A stretch of 31,560 nt of DNA. Source: CAYPOY01 sp964412395. GTDB lineage: Bacteria > Chloroflexota > Anaerolineae > B4-G1. The stretch spans positions 1 to 31,560 of the forward strand of contig CAYPOY010000013.1 in assembly GCA_964412395.1 (NCBI GenBank), in the 5' to 3' direction. The position numbers and the translations under genes are program-made. The notes under the pieces were generated by a model. It saw nothing but the letters and a program-made list of their open reading frames with translations, searched no databases and had not been told where the DNA came from. Positions 23,901-31,478 of the stretch are shown in pieces; positions within the stretch are counted from its first letter, which is position 1, and the number at the start of each line of letters is the position of its first letter.

Positions 23901-23997
23901 AGCTGCGTGCGGCAGCCTCCTGTGGGGCATACTCCCGGCCACAGGTCTGACAATGATATAGTGACCGCTTCGCTCTCAGATTCAATGCACTCTCCAC
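20971..23997 (-). CDS. VirD4/TraG-type coupling ATPase
   Basis: A 1008-residue protein with an N-terminal zinc ribbon (C16-QT-C19 and C35-C36), a ~250-residue domain, two membrane spans (about 285-308 and 316-335) and a motor domain. Walker A reads ARTRRGKTT (499-507), lacking the usual first Gly, and is followed by FIDPHGD (547-552). Walker B is CFIDEC (773-778) and the VAQSLSQLD segment is at 802-810. The order and the LPGG (732-735) context fit coupling proteins that hand DNA to a type IV secretion channel. The C-terminal ~90 residues are a charged, coiled-coil-like tail with Lys/Arg at the end. Dispersed repeats add AEGACPEAAEGACPEPVEG at 228-246. The start is GTG 23997; upstream signals are poor, so the exact N-terminus is uncertain. 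Confidence 0.8.
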   Translation of the reverse strand: MESALNLRAKRSLYHCQTCGREYAPQEAAARSYFCCGQPLQRMGIGTSLPAIALSEEARETQRSVDAFLHPEGVERETDILFQGDDDGVVAVEVIPPAGNTVDALALEGLLSSLGLQVPFALEIAADKNGSHFIARARRAVLTHLCSQLENVYGQVEFHPLTEENDPARQLRVVALVEQFEPDGGRKVAMGRLHLRRFEALPLRTYRDGDFREADPILGVLGGFGRVAEGACPEAAEGACPEPVEGERLLSQLLLRPAPDDWADGFQSLTRPPDVRIKTESPLGFAGGLLLAGGIGVGLAALLRLVTWAVAGKWLHASLLGLGLLPAGYLALRAYRSFGRDRLHAEAGQVMRKIFLPGYRFQLRLAVGAPTQEQARRRMLQLASAYRQFNTGAGNALTLEETVFDPCDLDGGWDDGWKSRLRLPGSPRNIINAAEAASLWHLPWGDGAQLVPRVLSLQLLPLPEDVAEGVPIGTSSHHGRTIPVCLPPSAVKRNKLLVARTRRGKTTLMLHLAQAACQIPHATDGREQGDRRGVKHDRARRRAVVFIDPHGDAVKRLVRMVPPERVDDVVYLDFGDEMRVPGWNLLDTQMGFSPELLVESFIYAGRRIWSDYWGPRMEDVLRHVVWTLVRANQARDRAEQYTVLDVQATLILKHFQAGMREQIVSDPELMMWWYGYYDKLHERQRLEIVNPVLTKIQRFAASPTVRRIISRPDSTINFLDLVARNGILLVNLPGGSIGLDNTGFLGSLLLSYLEAAIRASQSLPPRQRPRATCFIDECSSIPFSYQTLLAELMKMGADFTLVAQSLSQLDAIETGLLDTTLANIDTLAVFQTSGRDARELVWELGDEQVKAHHIVNLPDHACFLKTQRDGRPLPVMRVDLLDAPEGDAGIARAVQERNHRYTVDGAKAERRYREHIEKAYKMDLQKFEKQVAHWRGVANEVTEEAELEEAKRRAEEAMEELRSESEGAGGSAGQPSLFSVGTPTSSPMPEELEKPPRSKHTRSKRRKN
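23259..23310. repeat. Dispersed REP-like repeat, two units, inside the coupling ATPase gene
   Basis: CCCCTTCGACAGGCTCAGGG then CAGGCTCCTTCGGCAGCC: two 24-bp units of the same type as the dnaE2 array, in the same relative orientation and frame, coding for ACPEAAEG and ACPEPVEG. Confidence 0.85.
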
Positions 23998-24042
23998 AAT
24001 AATGGTACACTACCGAGTATCGGAGTGGCAGAAAACGCCCGG

Positions 24043-25560
24043 TCAGCCACTCCTGCTTCTCCGTCGCTTTTTTCTCCTCACTCGAGGTCTCCAGTCCGAC
24101 GCTTTGCGTACCACCAGGTACCAGGCCACGTTCCTGGGCAGCGTGGTCTGTCCGTTACGCGACTCCTGCGCCAGGTGATCCCACAATGCCTGGGCCTCGA
24201 CCCGGGCGAAGGGAGAAAGCGCCGTGTCCAGGGCTATCACCCGGTCGCGCCAGCGGATGGCCCGGCTCTTGCGCAGGCGGGATGGGTCGGTGGTGAACAG
24301 ATAGTGCCGGCCGTTTCCGGCGACGACGAAACACGGGTGAGAGTTGGCAGAGACCTCGACCTCGTCGATCGAGGTGCTATCGGTGCCAACCCCGGCGTCG
24401 ACCAACAGTTGCCTGACTACCTCACGCCAGGCATCTGGCTCGCCGGTCAGGCGGCCGCGCAATTGCTCCAGGCGTGCGGTCAGATCCCGGCCAAACGCCT
24501 GCTCCAGTTCCTGCGATTTCTGGCGGCGATAGGTGCGTTCCAGGGAACGCACTGCCGCCGCCTGGGAAAGCGAGGCGAAGCCGTTGAGGGCCAGCCCGGC
24601 CAGGAGTGCCGCCACGATCACACTGCTGGTGACCGTTGCAGTGGTCGTGGCCGGATCCACCGGTACCGGCTCCAGCCGGTGCAGCGGGATGGTGACCTCG
24701 CCATCCCGCGCCTCCTCGACGATCAGCGGCTCCCCCACCCACTGCCAGCCTTCCGGGGGCACGACAGTCAGCCTGGCACGGCCGAGGCCCGCCAGGGGCA
24801 GGCTGAAACGGCCGCTGTCGTCAGTCGCCTCCACCACCTGGCCGTCCAGGAGCACCGGCACCCCGGCGATCCCCGGTTCTCCGGGATCCTGCGTCGTGCT
24901 ACGATCCCGATCGTTGAACACCCGGCCGGTGACCACCGGTGCCGGTGTAGGAGTGTAGGCCGGCCAGGGCATAGCGTTGGATGTGAGCGGTTCCGGCGTA
25001 GCCGCAGGCAGCCCCAGTGGGTCCACGGCCACTCCGAGATGGTGTATCTCGTAATGGAGGTGAGCCCCGGTGATTTTCTCGCCCGTGTCGCCGCTCAGCC
25101 CAATCCGTTGCCCGCGCTCCACGTAGTCACCCCGGCGCACGTCCACCCGGTCGAGGTGCCCGTACCAGGACTCCCACTCTGGAGGATCGCCCTCCGATCT
25201 GACGATGATCAGGTTGCCGAAGTCGCCCCCGACCCATCCTCCGCATACCACCGTGCCGGCGTGGGTGGCCGAGATCGGCGTTCCGCCCCACAGGCTGATG
25301 TCGATCCCCCGGTGGTGGGCGTGAAAGCCCTGTGTGATGCAGCCCTCGCTCCCCCGGGGAGACAGCGGGCACAGCACGTCTTCGATGTGCAGCGGCACGT
25401 CGGGAACCACGGGCCCCTCGTCTGTCCCTCCTGCCGGCCCTTCCCCCACTCGTTGCCGGGCTGTCGGGATCGCCGATTCCTGGCCGGCGGCGAAAGCCGA
25501 CGAAACGACCACGAGGACCAGAACCAGGACCTGGATTAGCGCAAGCACTGCCTGTCTCAA
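24043..25560 (-). CDS. Membrane-anchored M23 peptidase with SdrD-B-like domain
   Basis: The start is TTG 25560 after GGAGGT. The 505 residues begin with a signal peptide (hydrophobic 5-22, SAFAAG cleavage area ~25). An M23 metallopeptidase domain follows, with the zinc ligands H83-x3-D87 (HRGID) and H167-x-H169 (AHLHYE). A beta-sandwich like the SdrD-B/Cna-B type spans about 210-285 (TGRVFNDRDRSTTQDPGEPG). A single membrane span (about 310-330) comes next, and a basic C-terminal domain of ~175 residues that should be cytoplasmic. It would cut or bind peptidoglycan to open a path for the transfer channel. The combination with a long cytoplasmic tail is unusual for M23 proteins. Confidence 0.75.
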   Translation of the reverse strand: MRQAVLALIQVLVLVLVVVSSAFAAGQESAIPTARQRVGEGPAGGTDEGPVVPDVPLHIEDVLCPLSPRGSEGCITQGFHAHHRGIDISLWGGTPISATHAGTVVCGGWVGGDFGNLIIVRSEGDPPEWESWYGHLDRVDVRRGDYVERGQRIGLSGDTGEKITGAHLHYEIHHLGVAVDPLGLPAATPEPLTSNAMPWPAYTPTPAPVVTGRVFNDRDRSTTQDPGEPGIAGVPVLLDGQVVEATDDSGRFSLPLAGLGRARLTVVPPEGWQWVGEPLIVEEARDGEVTIPLHRLEPVPVDPATTTATVTSSVIVAALLAGLALNGFASLSQAAAVRSLERTYRRQKSQELEQAFGRDLTARLEQLRGRLTGEPDAWREVVRQLLVDAGVGTDSTSIDEVEVSANSHPCFVVAGNGRHYLFTTDPSRLRKSRAIRWRDRVIALDTALSPFARVEAQALWDHLAQESRNGQTTLPRNVAWYLVVRKASDWRPRVRRKKRRRSRSG

Positions 25561-25613
25561 ACTCTACCTCCCGTTTTTCACTCTTGGGTGATACTGGTTC
25601 CCCACCACTGACA

Positions 25614-26204
25614 TCATTCCTCCACCGGGGCAGTCACGGGATCCACCGGTGTTCCTCGATGGCGCACCTCGTAGTGCAGGTGAGGCCCGGTCGACCACCC
25701 GGTGTTGCCGCTCAGTCCCAATGCCGTCCCCGTCTGTAGATCCTGCCCCACGCCCACGCTGAACGCCGACAGGTGACCGTAGTACGTCTGCCAGTCGCCG
25801 TTCTGCACGATGACCAGGTTGCCGTAGCCGGCATCGCTCCAGCCGGCGTAGACCACTGTGCCTTCCCAGGTCGAGCGGATGGGTGTGCCTTCCACCAGAC
25901 TGAAGTCTATGCCGTTGTGGCCAGGACGGGATGGGTCGTGAAAGCCCGACGTGACGTGGCCGCCGAACCATTCCACCAGCACTGCCGGGTCGAGGCCCAG
26001 CCCGGTGACCGATGGCGCTTCGACGACCCCCACGGGCCTGGGCTCGCCCACGAACCATCGCCAGGCATCCGCGTGACCGAATGGCAGCTGTTGTATGGTG
26101 ATGTAACAAATCAGCACGAACAGCCACACCACAGCACACAGGAAGAGGCCTATCGTCCCACCGATCAGCCCGAACATCTTCCGGGGACTGAACAGAAAAT
26201 CCAC
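25614..26204 (-). CDS. Membrane-anchored M23 peptidase
   Basis: The start is GTG 26204. The 196 residues contain an N-terminal membrane anchor (about 10-38) and an M23 domain with zinc ligands H96-x3-D100 (HNGID) and H175-x-H177 (PHLHYE). The domain resembles that of the next gene (GTVVYAGWSDAGYGNLVIVQ here, GTVVCGGWVGGDFGNLIIV there), so the two genes arose by duplication. It is likely a lytic peptidase or scaffold of the cell-wall-spanning part of the transfer machinery. It starts 11 bases after the FHA gene. Confidence 0.8.
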   Translation of the reverse strand: MDFLFSPRKMFGLIGGTIGLFLCAVVWLFVLICYITIQQLPFGHADAWRWFVGEPRPVGVVEAPSVTGLGLDPAVLVEWFGGHVTSGFHDPSRPGHNGIDFSLVEGTPIRSTWEGTVVYAGWSDAGYGNLVIVQNGDWQTYYGHLSAFSVGVGQDLQTGTALGLSGNTGWSTGPHLHYEVRHRGTPVDPVTAPVEE

Positions 26205-26215
26205 CCGACCCGCTC

Positions 26216-26677
26216 CTATCCCGCTTCCCTTCGGCTCTTTCGGCTCCCCTCAGGACAGGCTCGCTCAGGACGAGCTCTGAACAGAGCTGGCACGCCGCCG
26301 AAGGCGAGCCACACACCATCCTCGAGGACGTTGTGGCCGGTCCTCACGCCGTTGACGTAAACGCCATTTCGCGATTCCCTGTCCTCAACCACCCACCGGT
26401 TCAGACGAGTCTCGTAGTATATGCGGGCGTGGTGACGTGAGACGGTGTCCCAGGCCAGCACGCCGGTCGTGACGATCAGGTCATTGTCCGCTGCCCGTCC
26501 CACGCGCACCGACGAGATGGTCAAATCGAAGCGAGACATACTCCCATCGTTCATGGCGATAAACAGGCTCGCAGGGGATGCTGCATTCCGTTCAGCGTCG
26601 CTCGTGGCAGGTCGGCCGTCGTCAATCTGTGTGCGGCTCCCCCCTGCCTTCTTGCTTAGAAAACCTGTTACTTGCAT
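26216..26677 (-). CDS. FHA domain protein
   Basis: Starts at ATG 26677 after GGAGGG. The 153-residue protein is essentially one forkhead-associated domain: G60-R61 (RVGRAADNDLIV), S80-R81-H82-H83, N104-G105 and N109-G110 are the phosphothreonine-binding signature residues. It binds phosphorylated Thr on a partner, so a Ser/Thr kinase elsewhere probably controls this operon's machine. A dispersed repeat (26227-26279) supplies the C-terminal end ERACPEGSRKSRREAG. It sits between the VirB4-like and M23 genes with 11-13 base gaps. Confidence 0.8.
   Translation of the reverse strand: MQVTGFLSKKAGGSRTQIDDGRPATSDAERNAASPASLFIAMNDGSMSRFDLTISSVRVGRAADNDLIVTTGVLAWDTVSRHHARIYYETRLNRWVVEDRESRNGVYVNGVRTGHNVLEDGVWLAFGGVPALFRARPERACPEGSRKSRREAG
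26227..26279. repeat. Dispersed REP-like repeat at the end of the FHA gene
   Basis: CTTCGGCTCTTTCGGCTCCC, CTCAGGACAGGCTCGCTCAG, then GACGAGCTCTG. It codes for the last residues of the FHA protein, so the native C-terminus may be altered. Confidence 0.7.
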
Positions 26678-26690
26678 ACTCTTCCCTCCG

Positions 26691-28475
26691 TCAGACCCGT
26701 GCCCCTACCCGTTCCTGCGGCCGGGTAGTGAAGAGCCGCAAGAGTTCAGGCGGTATGGCTACGTAGAGCGGGATGCGGTAATCCCGTGACACCAGCAAGG
26801 CTTCACCCGGCGTCAGCGTGTGCAACTCGCCGGCTTCCAGTTCGTTGAGCTCGAAGAGCCTGCTCACCGCCCTGGTGGCGCTTCCCCGCTGGCGAAAGAG
26901 CATCGTTATGTCGGCCGTGTCACGGATGACCTGTGCGCTGCCGCTGCTCTCCAGGTCGTAGATGTGCTGAGTGCCCAACTGGAGCCCGCCGTACCGCTTG
27001 CGAAACCGGCGGGCCATCTCCTCCAGTTCCATCGCTGCCTGGGGGTGACGCAGCCAGTGCCAGGCCTCGTCCACCACCACCAGCGTCGGGGTATCGCCGC
27101 GCAGCATGCGGGACCAGGTGAACGTGACGATCTGCCGCATGCGCAGCGCCTTGAGCGCTTCGTTGCGCACGTGGCTGACGTCGAAAACGACCAGTGGTGA
27201 CCGGGGGTTGATCGTCGTGCGGGCGTTGAAAGCGTTGGCGTACATACCGACGGCGTACTCCTTCAGCCGCGCCGCCACGTCACGGGCGGCCTTGTGTTCC
27301 TCGACCAGCAACGCGGTGTACAGGTCCGAGAGCACCGGCATCTGGTCTATCCCCTTGCGCCAGGAGGAGCGAATCTCCTGGGTGACGCCGACGTCTGCCA
27401 TGATGCGCCTGTAGGCCTCCGTGACTGCGTTCTTCTCGTTAGGAGTCAACCCTCCCACGGCCAGCACCAGCCAACCCAGCAAGTCGGTGGCCCCGGTGTA
27501 GTATCCTTCCTCGTCGTCGGGGTTGACGTCCAGTACGTTGAGCTTCTCCCTCGACGCCAGCCCGAGGTCGATGTGTTCCGCCCCCAGCAGGCGCGCCAGT
27601 GGCTCGAACTCCCCCTCCAGGTCAATCACGAAAGCCCGCCCGCCCAGCAACACGTGCCACAGCGTCTTCCATTTCAGGAACATGGACTTGCCACTGCCCA
27701 TGTCCCCCAGCACGAGCATGTTCTGGTTGTCACAGGCCCAGTCGTTGAAGATCACCCAGGCCCCGCTGTTGCGGTCGATGCCGTAGGGCAACCCGTCCGG
27801 ATCGTAGTGTACCCGGCGCGAGAAAGGGAACAGGCAGGCCATCGTGTTGGCGTTGACGTTGCGCCGGTCACCCAGGAAGTTGATACCCAGCGGCAGGAGT
27901 GATTTCAGCGCCTGCTCGTGCCGCCAGGTCGCCTGGTGAAAGACCAGCCCCGAGGTCAGCAGTAGCTCCTCCATCTTCTGTCCCAGGTCATCCATCTCGT
28001 CCCCATCGTGCGCCGACAGGCCGATCACCCAGTACAGGGAAAGGGGAAAACGACGGGCGATCTGCAAATCCGCCAGTTCCTTCTCCATGGATTGCAGGTC
28101 GGCCACGGCACCGGGGTCCGAGAGCCGGCCCTGCTGGCTGCGGGTGATGAAACCGGCGTACCGGCTGCTCCGCTCCTGTCGCAACGCCTGCATCGCCTCG
28201 GCCGGAGGGATCGGATCGACCAGCATGCTGACTGCCACCCGGCCTGGGAAGTGCAGGATCGGGTCGAGGCTCTCGAAGATCATCCTGTCTGGGAGGTCCT
28301 CGATCCACCACGTGCGCGTGACGACGCCCTGGGTCGGCATCGCCACGTCGTCACGCCCAATGTGCAGTTCCGACGGCGCGACGCGGTCTACGAATTCACG
28401 TGCGCCTGTCCGCAGAGACGGCGGTATCTGCTCTGCCTCCTCCTGTTGTCCTAAAAGCTTCCTGAACCATTTCAT
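26691..28475 (-). CDS. VirB4/TraC-type conjugation ATPase
   Basis: The start is ATG 28475 with GGAGG eight bases upstream. The 594-residue product lacks obvious membrane spans and has the VirB4 HerA-fold motor: Walker A GDMGSGKS (257-264), FVIDLEGEFEPL just after, Walker B LVVVDEAW (465-472) and the downstream QLGTQHI motif, all typical of VirB4. VirB4 powers assembly and substrate movement of type IV secretion systems, and its presence is the strongest evidence that this element encodes a transfer channel. It is the first gene of the minus-strand operon as seen here. Any upstream genes have been separated by the inserted transposase-like gene at 28.5 kb. Confidence 0.85.
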   Translation of the reverse strand: MKWFRKLLGQQEEAEQIPPSLRTGAREFVDRVAPSELHIGRDDVAMPTQGVVTRTWWIEDLPDRMIFESLDPILHFPGRVAVSMLVDPIPPAEAMQALRQERSSRYAGFITRSQQGRLSDPGAVADLQSMEKELADLQIARRFPLSLYWVIGLSAHDGDEMDDLGQKMEELLLTSGLVFHQATWRHEQALKSLLPLGINFLGDRRNVNANTMACLFPFSRRVHYDPDGLPYGIDRNSGAWVIFNDWACDNQNMLVLGDMGSGKSMFLKWKTLWHVLLGGRAFVIDLEGEFEPLARLLGAEHIDLGLASREKLNVLDVNPDDEEGYYTGATDLLGWLVLAVGGLTPNEKNAVTEAYRRIMADVGVTQEIRSSWRKGIDQMPVLSDLYTALLVEEHKAARDVAARLKEYAVGMYANAFNARTTINPRSPLVVFDVSHVRNEALKALRMRQIVTFTWSRMLRGDTPTLVVVDEAWHWLRHPQAAMELEEMARRFRKRYGGLQLGTQHIYDLESSGSAQVIRDTADITMLFRQRGSATRAVSRLFELNELEAGELHTLTPGEALLVSRDYRIPLYVAIPPELLRLFTTRPQERVGARV

Positions 28476-28507
28476 AGCGCGGCCTCCAGCCGCAACCAAA
28501 CGCTAAG

Positions 28508-28536
28508 TTGCCAAATAGCCAATCTTCTCATATAAC
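28508..28536 (+). promoter_or_regulatory. Promoter of the transposase-like gene
   Basis: TTGCCA (28508-28513) and TATAAC (28531-28536) are 17 bases apart, followed by AGGAGAG upstream of the GTG start at 28569. A plausible sigma70 promoter. Confidence 0.5.
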
Positions 28537-28568
28537 AGACACAAAACGACGTACAGGAGAGATGGGTT

Positions 28569-30071
28569 GTGAAAGCGTTCATTGAGGCACATCAGGACAG
28601 TATCGTGGGCGTACTCACTACATTTGACCGGATCATCTTCAAAGGACACTTGACCAGCTTCTTCCCGCGCGGCGCGTTTTCTCGATTTCTCTGGCGTCAA
28701 GGTGTGTTGCTCAAGGATTTCAAACCCTACGTGGAGAAGGCCACGGCGACACTGAAGGCTCATGCCAAGCAGTTTGCCGAGGAACACGGACGCCAGTATC
28801 TGTACCTTGCATCCGCAAAGACCCGTGCCAGTGGGAAATCGAAAGAAGAGTTGGCACGAGCGATTGCCGAGGAGGAAGGGATCACCGAGGGGCTGATCTG
28901 TGTTTTCTCCTGCGTGGAACCGTGCAAGTCCTTCAGTGTCCGCGGTAATCGTGAGACACATAAACTGGAAGTGGTATATGAACCACGCAAATGCCTGCAT
29001 ATCTACTTCTACTTCATCGATCCAGAGTTTGGCTTCATGCACGTCCGCCTGCAAAGCTGGTTCCCTTTCGCGATGCAAGTCTACATCAACGGCCACGAGT
29101 GGCTGGCCCGACAAATGGATCGATGTGGAACCAAGTACGAACGGTACGGCAACTGCTTCACTGACATTGAGGACATAGAAGTGGCCCGGAAACTGAGTGA
29201 GAAACTGGCACATCGTAAGTGGCCCAGGGTATTGAATGCTTTTGCACGACGGCTGAACCCAATCTTGCCCACGATCAAGGAGGCGGGCTTCAAGGAATAC
29301 TATTGGGTCACCGATCAATGCGAAGTGGCAACAGATGTGATGTTCCGAGACCGAGATAGTTTGGAAGCCATACTTCCCGATCTGTTCGAACACGCCGCCC
29401 TGCATCTCTCGGCTGAGGATGTGCTGCGGTTTCTGGGACGCAAGCTGCATGGGAATTTCAAAGGAGAAGTCAAGACCAGCCTGAAGAAGCGCCCTGAAGG
29501 ATACCGGGCGAAGCACTGGATGAAACGCAACAGCATCAAGATGTATGACAAGTGGAGTGTATTGCGCGTCGAAACCACGATCAACAATCCGCGCGAGTTT
29601 AAGATCCTCAAGGTTGTCGAAACCTCCGAGGGTAACGAGCGGCGGTGGCAGCCTATGGGCAAAGGCGTGGCCAACTTCTGGCGCTACTCCCAGGTCGGTA
29701 CACAGGCCAATCATCGCTACCTGGATGCATTGGCTTGTGCACAGCCCAAAGGCGAGGCTATCCAAGCACTGGATGACCTGTGCCGGACTCGTGTCAAAGA
29801 TGGCAAACGCTATGCCAAGTTCAATCCAGTAAACAAACACGATTGTGCCCTCTTCGCTGCTGTACTCGCCGGTGAACACATGATCAATGGGTTCAGAAAC
29901 CGCGACTTACGTGCTCGTCTGTATGATCAACCGGCATCCACCCTGCAAGAGACTAAAAGACGTTGTGCACGCGTTTCCCGGTTGATTGCCAAGTTGCGTG
30001 GTCACCGGCTGGTTGCGAAAGTCAAAGGTTCGCGCCTGTACCGTATGACTCAGTATGGTTCTCGAGTTTAG
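28569..30071 (+). CDS. Conserved multi-copy, transposase-like family protein, 3' end cut by an IS
   Basis: The start is GTG 28569 (MKAFIEAHQDSIVGVLTTFD) after AGGAGAG. The 500-residue protein belongs to a widespread family of large unnamed proteins opening with FIEA ... IVG-L ... FDR, which I recall as occurring in many copies per genome and so as likely mobile; this is memory, not proven here. It contains RYGNCFTDIEDIEVARKLSE and a C-terminal winged-helix-like part (RRCARVSRLIAKLRGHRLVA). The last residues TQYGSRV and the TAG stop are made by the inverted repeat of the next IS, so the original C-terminus is lost. A long open frame on the opposite strand is a shadow of this gene. Confidence 0.6.
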   Translation: MKAFIEAHQDSIVGVLTTFDRIIFKGHLTSFFPRGAFSRFLWRQGVLLKDFKPYVEKATATLKAHAKQFAEEHGRQYLYLASAKTRASGKSKEELARAIAEEEGITEGLICVFSCVEPCKSFSVRGNRETHKLEVVYEPRKCLHIYFYFIDPEFGFMHVRLQSWFPFAMQVYINGHEWLARQMDRCGTKYERYGNCFTDIEDIEVARKLSEKLAHRKWPRVLNAFARRLNPILPTIKEAGFKEYYWVTDQCEVATDVMFRDRDSLEAILPDLFEHAALHLSAEDVLRFLGRKLHGNFKGEVKTSLKKRPEGYRAKHWMKRNSIKMYDKWSVLRVETTINNPREFKILKVVETSEGNERRWQPMGKGVANFWRYSQVGTQANHRYLDALACAQPKGEAIQALDDLCRTRVKDGKRYAKFNPVNKHDCALFAAVLAGEHMINGFRNRDLRARLYDQPASTLQETKRRCARVSRLIAKLRGHRLVAKVKGSRLYRMTQYGSRV

Positions 30072-30082
30072 ACAAATAATGA

Positions 30083-30112
30083 GGGCGGCTTGCGACTTGC
30101 GCAAAACCGCCC
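30083..30112. other. Hairpin in the left end of the IS
   Basis: Nested stem: GGGCGG (30083-30088) with CCGCCC (30107-30112), and inside it TTGCG (30090-30094) with CGCAA (30100-30104). Located between the inverted repeat and the transposase start. A stem here may block transposase synthesis from transcripts entering from outside, as in several IS families. Confidence 0.55.
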
Positions 30113-30155
30113 AATGGTGGAAACTTAAGGTAGACCAATACCGGAGGTTCCCACC

Positions 30156-31478
30156 ATGGAGCAGTTTAACAACCTTATCGAGTTTCGTCAAGCCACTTAC
30201 GAACACGGATTCACCAGAGCCAGTGATGCCCAGTTCGAGCTCGTTGACGCACTGCTTCTCGGCCGGCCGATCCGCTCCTTTCCCGAGTTGAGTCTTCTGC
30301 CGACTTTCCGTCGCAAGTGGCACAGTAGTTACGCTGCCATTGAGCGAGGAGGCCAAGATGGGGAATGGCTGGAATGGTTCTTCATGCAGCAGGTCGCGGC
30401 GAAGGGTCCCAAGCTGTTCTCCTTGGATGGTACAGCTTGGCCCCATCCGGCGGCGTGGGCTCTGGCTGACCGGCAGTACGTTTTCAGCCCCACACCCGCA
30501 GTCGACGGTGGATCGATTGTGGTCGGTCATCCATACTCTGTGCTGGCCTGGGTGCCTGAACCAGGTAGCAGTTGGGGACTCCCTATTTCCATCAGGCGGG
30601 CACCCAGCCAGCAGACGGACGTTGAGGTGGGCATAGAGCAAGTCAAACAACTGTGCCGCCATCGGCAAGAGAACATGCTCGAAGAGTTGTACCTCATCAT
30701 AGCCGATGCCAAGTACGGCAACCACCGCTTCCTGGCCCCGCTGCGGGATGAGCCGTGCGGTGCCCTGGTACACTTGCGCCGTGACCGCGTCCTGTATGGC
30801 GCGCCTGGCGCGTACAGTGGCTGCGGTCGCCAGCGTGTCCACGGAGATCGCTTCGCGTTCAAGAAACCGAAGACCTGGGGAGAAGCAGATGCGATGGCGG
30901 AACTGGAGCATCCACGTTGGGGGAAAGTGCGACTGCGGCGCTGGGACGACAAACACGCTCACCAGGATGCTGACACACCATTCAGTGTCATCCTGGTGGA
31001 AGCTCACCTGGAGCGGGAGAGACCATCAGCACCCTTCTGGCTAGGTTACCAACCGCCTCCGCACCAGAAGCCAAGTGACCAGCGATTGGAGGATCTGTGG
31101 CATTGGTACGAGTACCGATGGCCAGTGGAACCCAGCATCCGTTTTCGCAAGCAGTATCTCAACTGGACGCTACCCCGTTTCCAGACAGCGGAGTGCTGTG
31201 ATCGCTGGACCATGCTGGTCAGCTTGGCCCAGTGGCATCTCTTCCTGGGCCGCGATCTGATCAAGGACAACCCATTGCCTTGGCAGCCTGCACAGGAGAA
31301 GCCGACGCCCGAGCGCGTTCTACAGGGATTCGGAGGGCTTTTCCGAGAGATTGGCACCCCGACCGTGCTACCTCAAACGCGCGGAAAGTCGCCAGGATGG
31401 CCCAAAGGGCGGCCACGCACTCGGCCTGAGCGACATCGGGCGGTCAAAAAGGGCAAGAAGAAGCCTCAATCGGCTTGA
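30156..31478 (+). CDS. NF041680-type putative transposase
   Basis: The start is ATG 30156 after CGGAGG. The 440-residue protein opens MEQFNNLIEFRQATYEHGFT and contains a DDE-type core: FSLDGTAWPHP (first Asp, about residue 90), LYLIIADAKYGNHRF (second Asp, about 183), and WYEYRWPVEPSIRFRKQYLN (Glu, about 330). This pattern fits DDE transposases of the NF041680 group related to the IS701/DDE_5 superfamily. The C-terminal tail is basic (RPRTRPERHRAVKKGKKKPQ). The frame is intact and the element has perfect ends, so it could still be active. Confidence 0.85.
   Translation: MEQFNNLIEFRQATYEHGFTRASDAQFELVDALLLGRPIRSFPELSLLPTFRRKWHSSYAAIERGGQDGEWLEWFFMQQVAAKGPKLFSLDGTAWPHPAAWALADRQYVFSPTPAVDGGSIVVGHPYSVLAWVPEPGSSWGLPISIRRAPSQQTDVEVGIEQVKQLCRHRQENMLEELYLIIADAKYGNHRFLAPLRDEPCGALVHLRRDRVLYGAPGAYSGCGRQRVHGDRFAFKKPKTWGEADAMAELEHPRWGKVRLRRWDDKHAHQDADTPFSVILVEAHLERERPSAPFWLGYQPPPHQKPSDQRLEDLWHWYEYRWPVEPSIRFRKQYLNWTLPRFQTAECCDRWTMLVSLAQWHLFLGRDLIKDNPLPWQPAQEKPTPERVLQGFGGLFREIGTPTVLPQTRGKSPGWPKGRPRTRPERHRAVKKGKKKPQSA

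Larger units (their letters stand above)
10122..28500 (-). mobile_element. Backbone of a putative plasmid or integrative conjugative element
   Basis: All genes here read on the minus strand, mostly with spacings under 100 bases, and form coherent modules: DNA transfer (VirB4-like and VirD4-like ATPases, M23 peptidases, prepilin peptidase), partition (ParA, ParB), replication (initiator, DnaC-type loader, DnaB-type ATPase, replication-relaxation protein). The left edge is a junction of two truncated genes near 10122. The right edge meets a transposase-like gene at about 28500. No relaxase, integrase, pilin or attachment site is seen. Whether it is autonomous, integrated or decayed is unknown. 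Confidence 0.65.

Noticed and set aside
24025..25539. Long open frame on the plus strand, 504 residues
   Set aside because: It mirrors the M23 peptidase gene, whose signal peptide and zinc ligands show that the minus strand is coding.
28503..29879. Long open frame on the minus strand, 458 residues, which would continue the transfer operon
   Set aside because: The opposite frame has a promoter, a ribosome binding site and family-like protein sequence; the minus frame lacks these.
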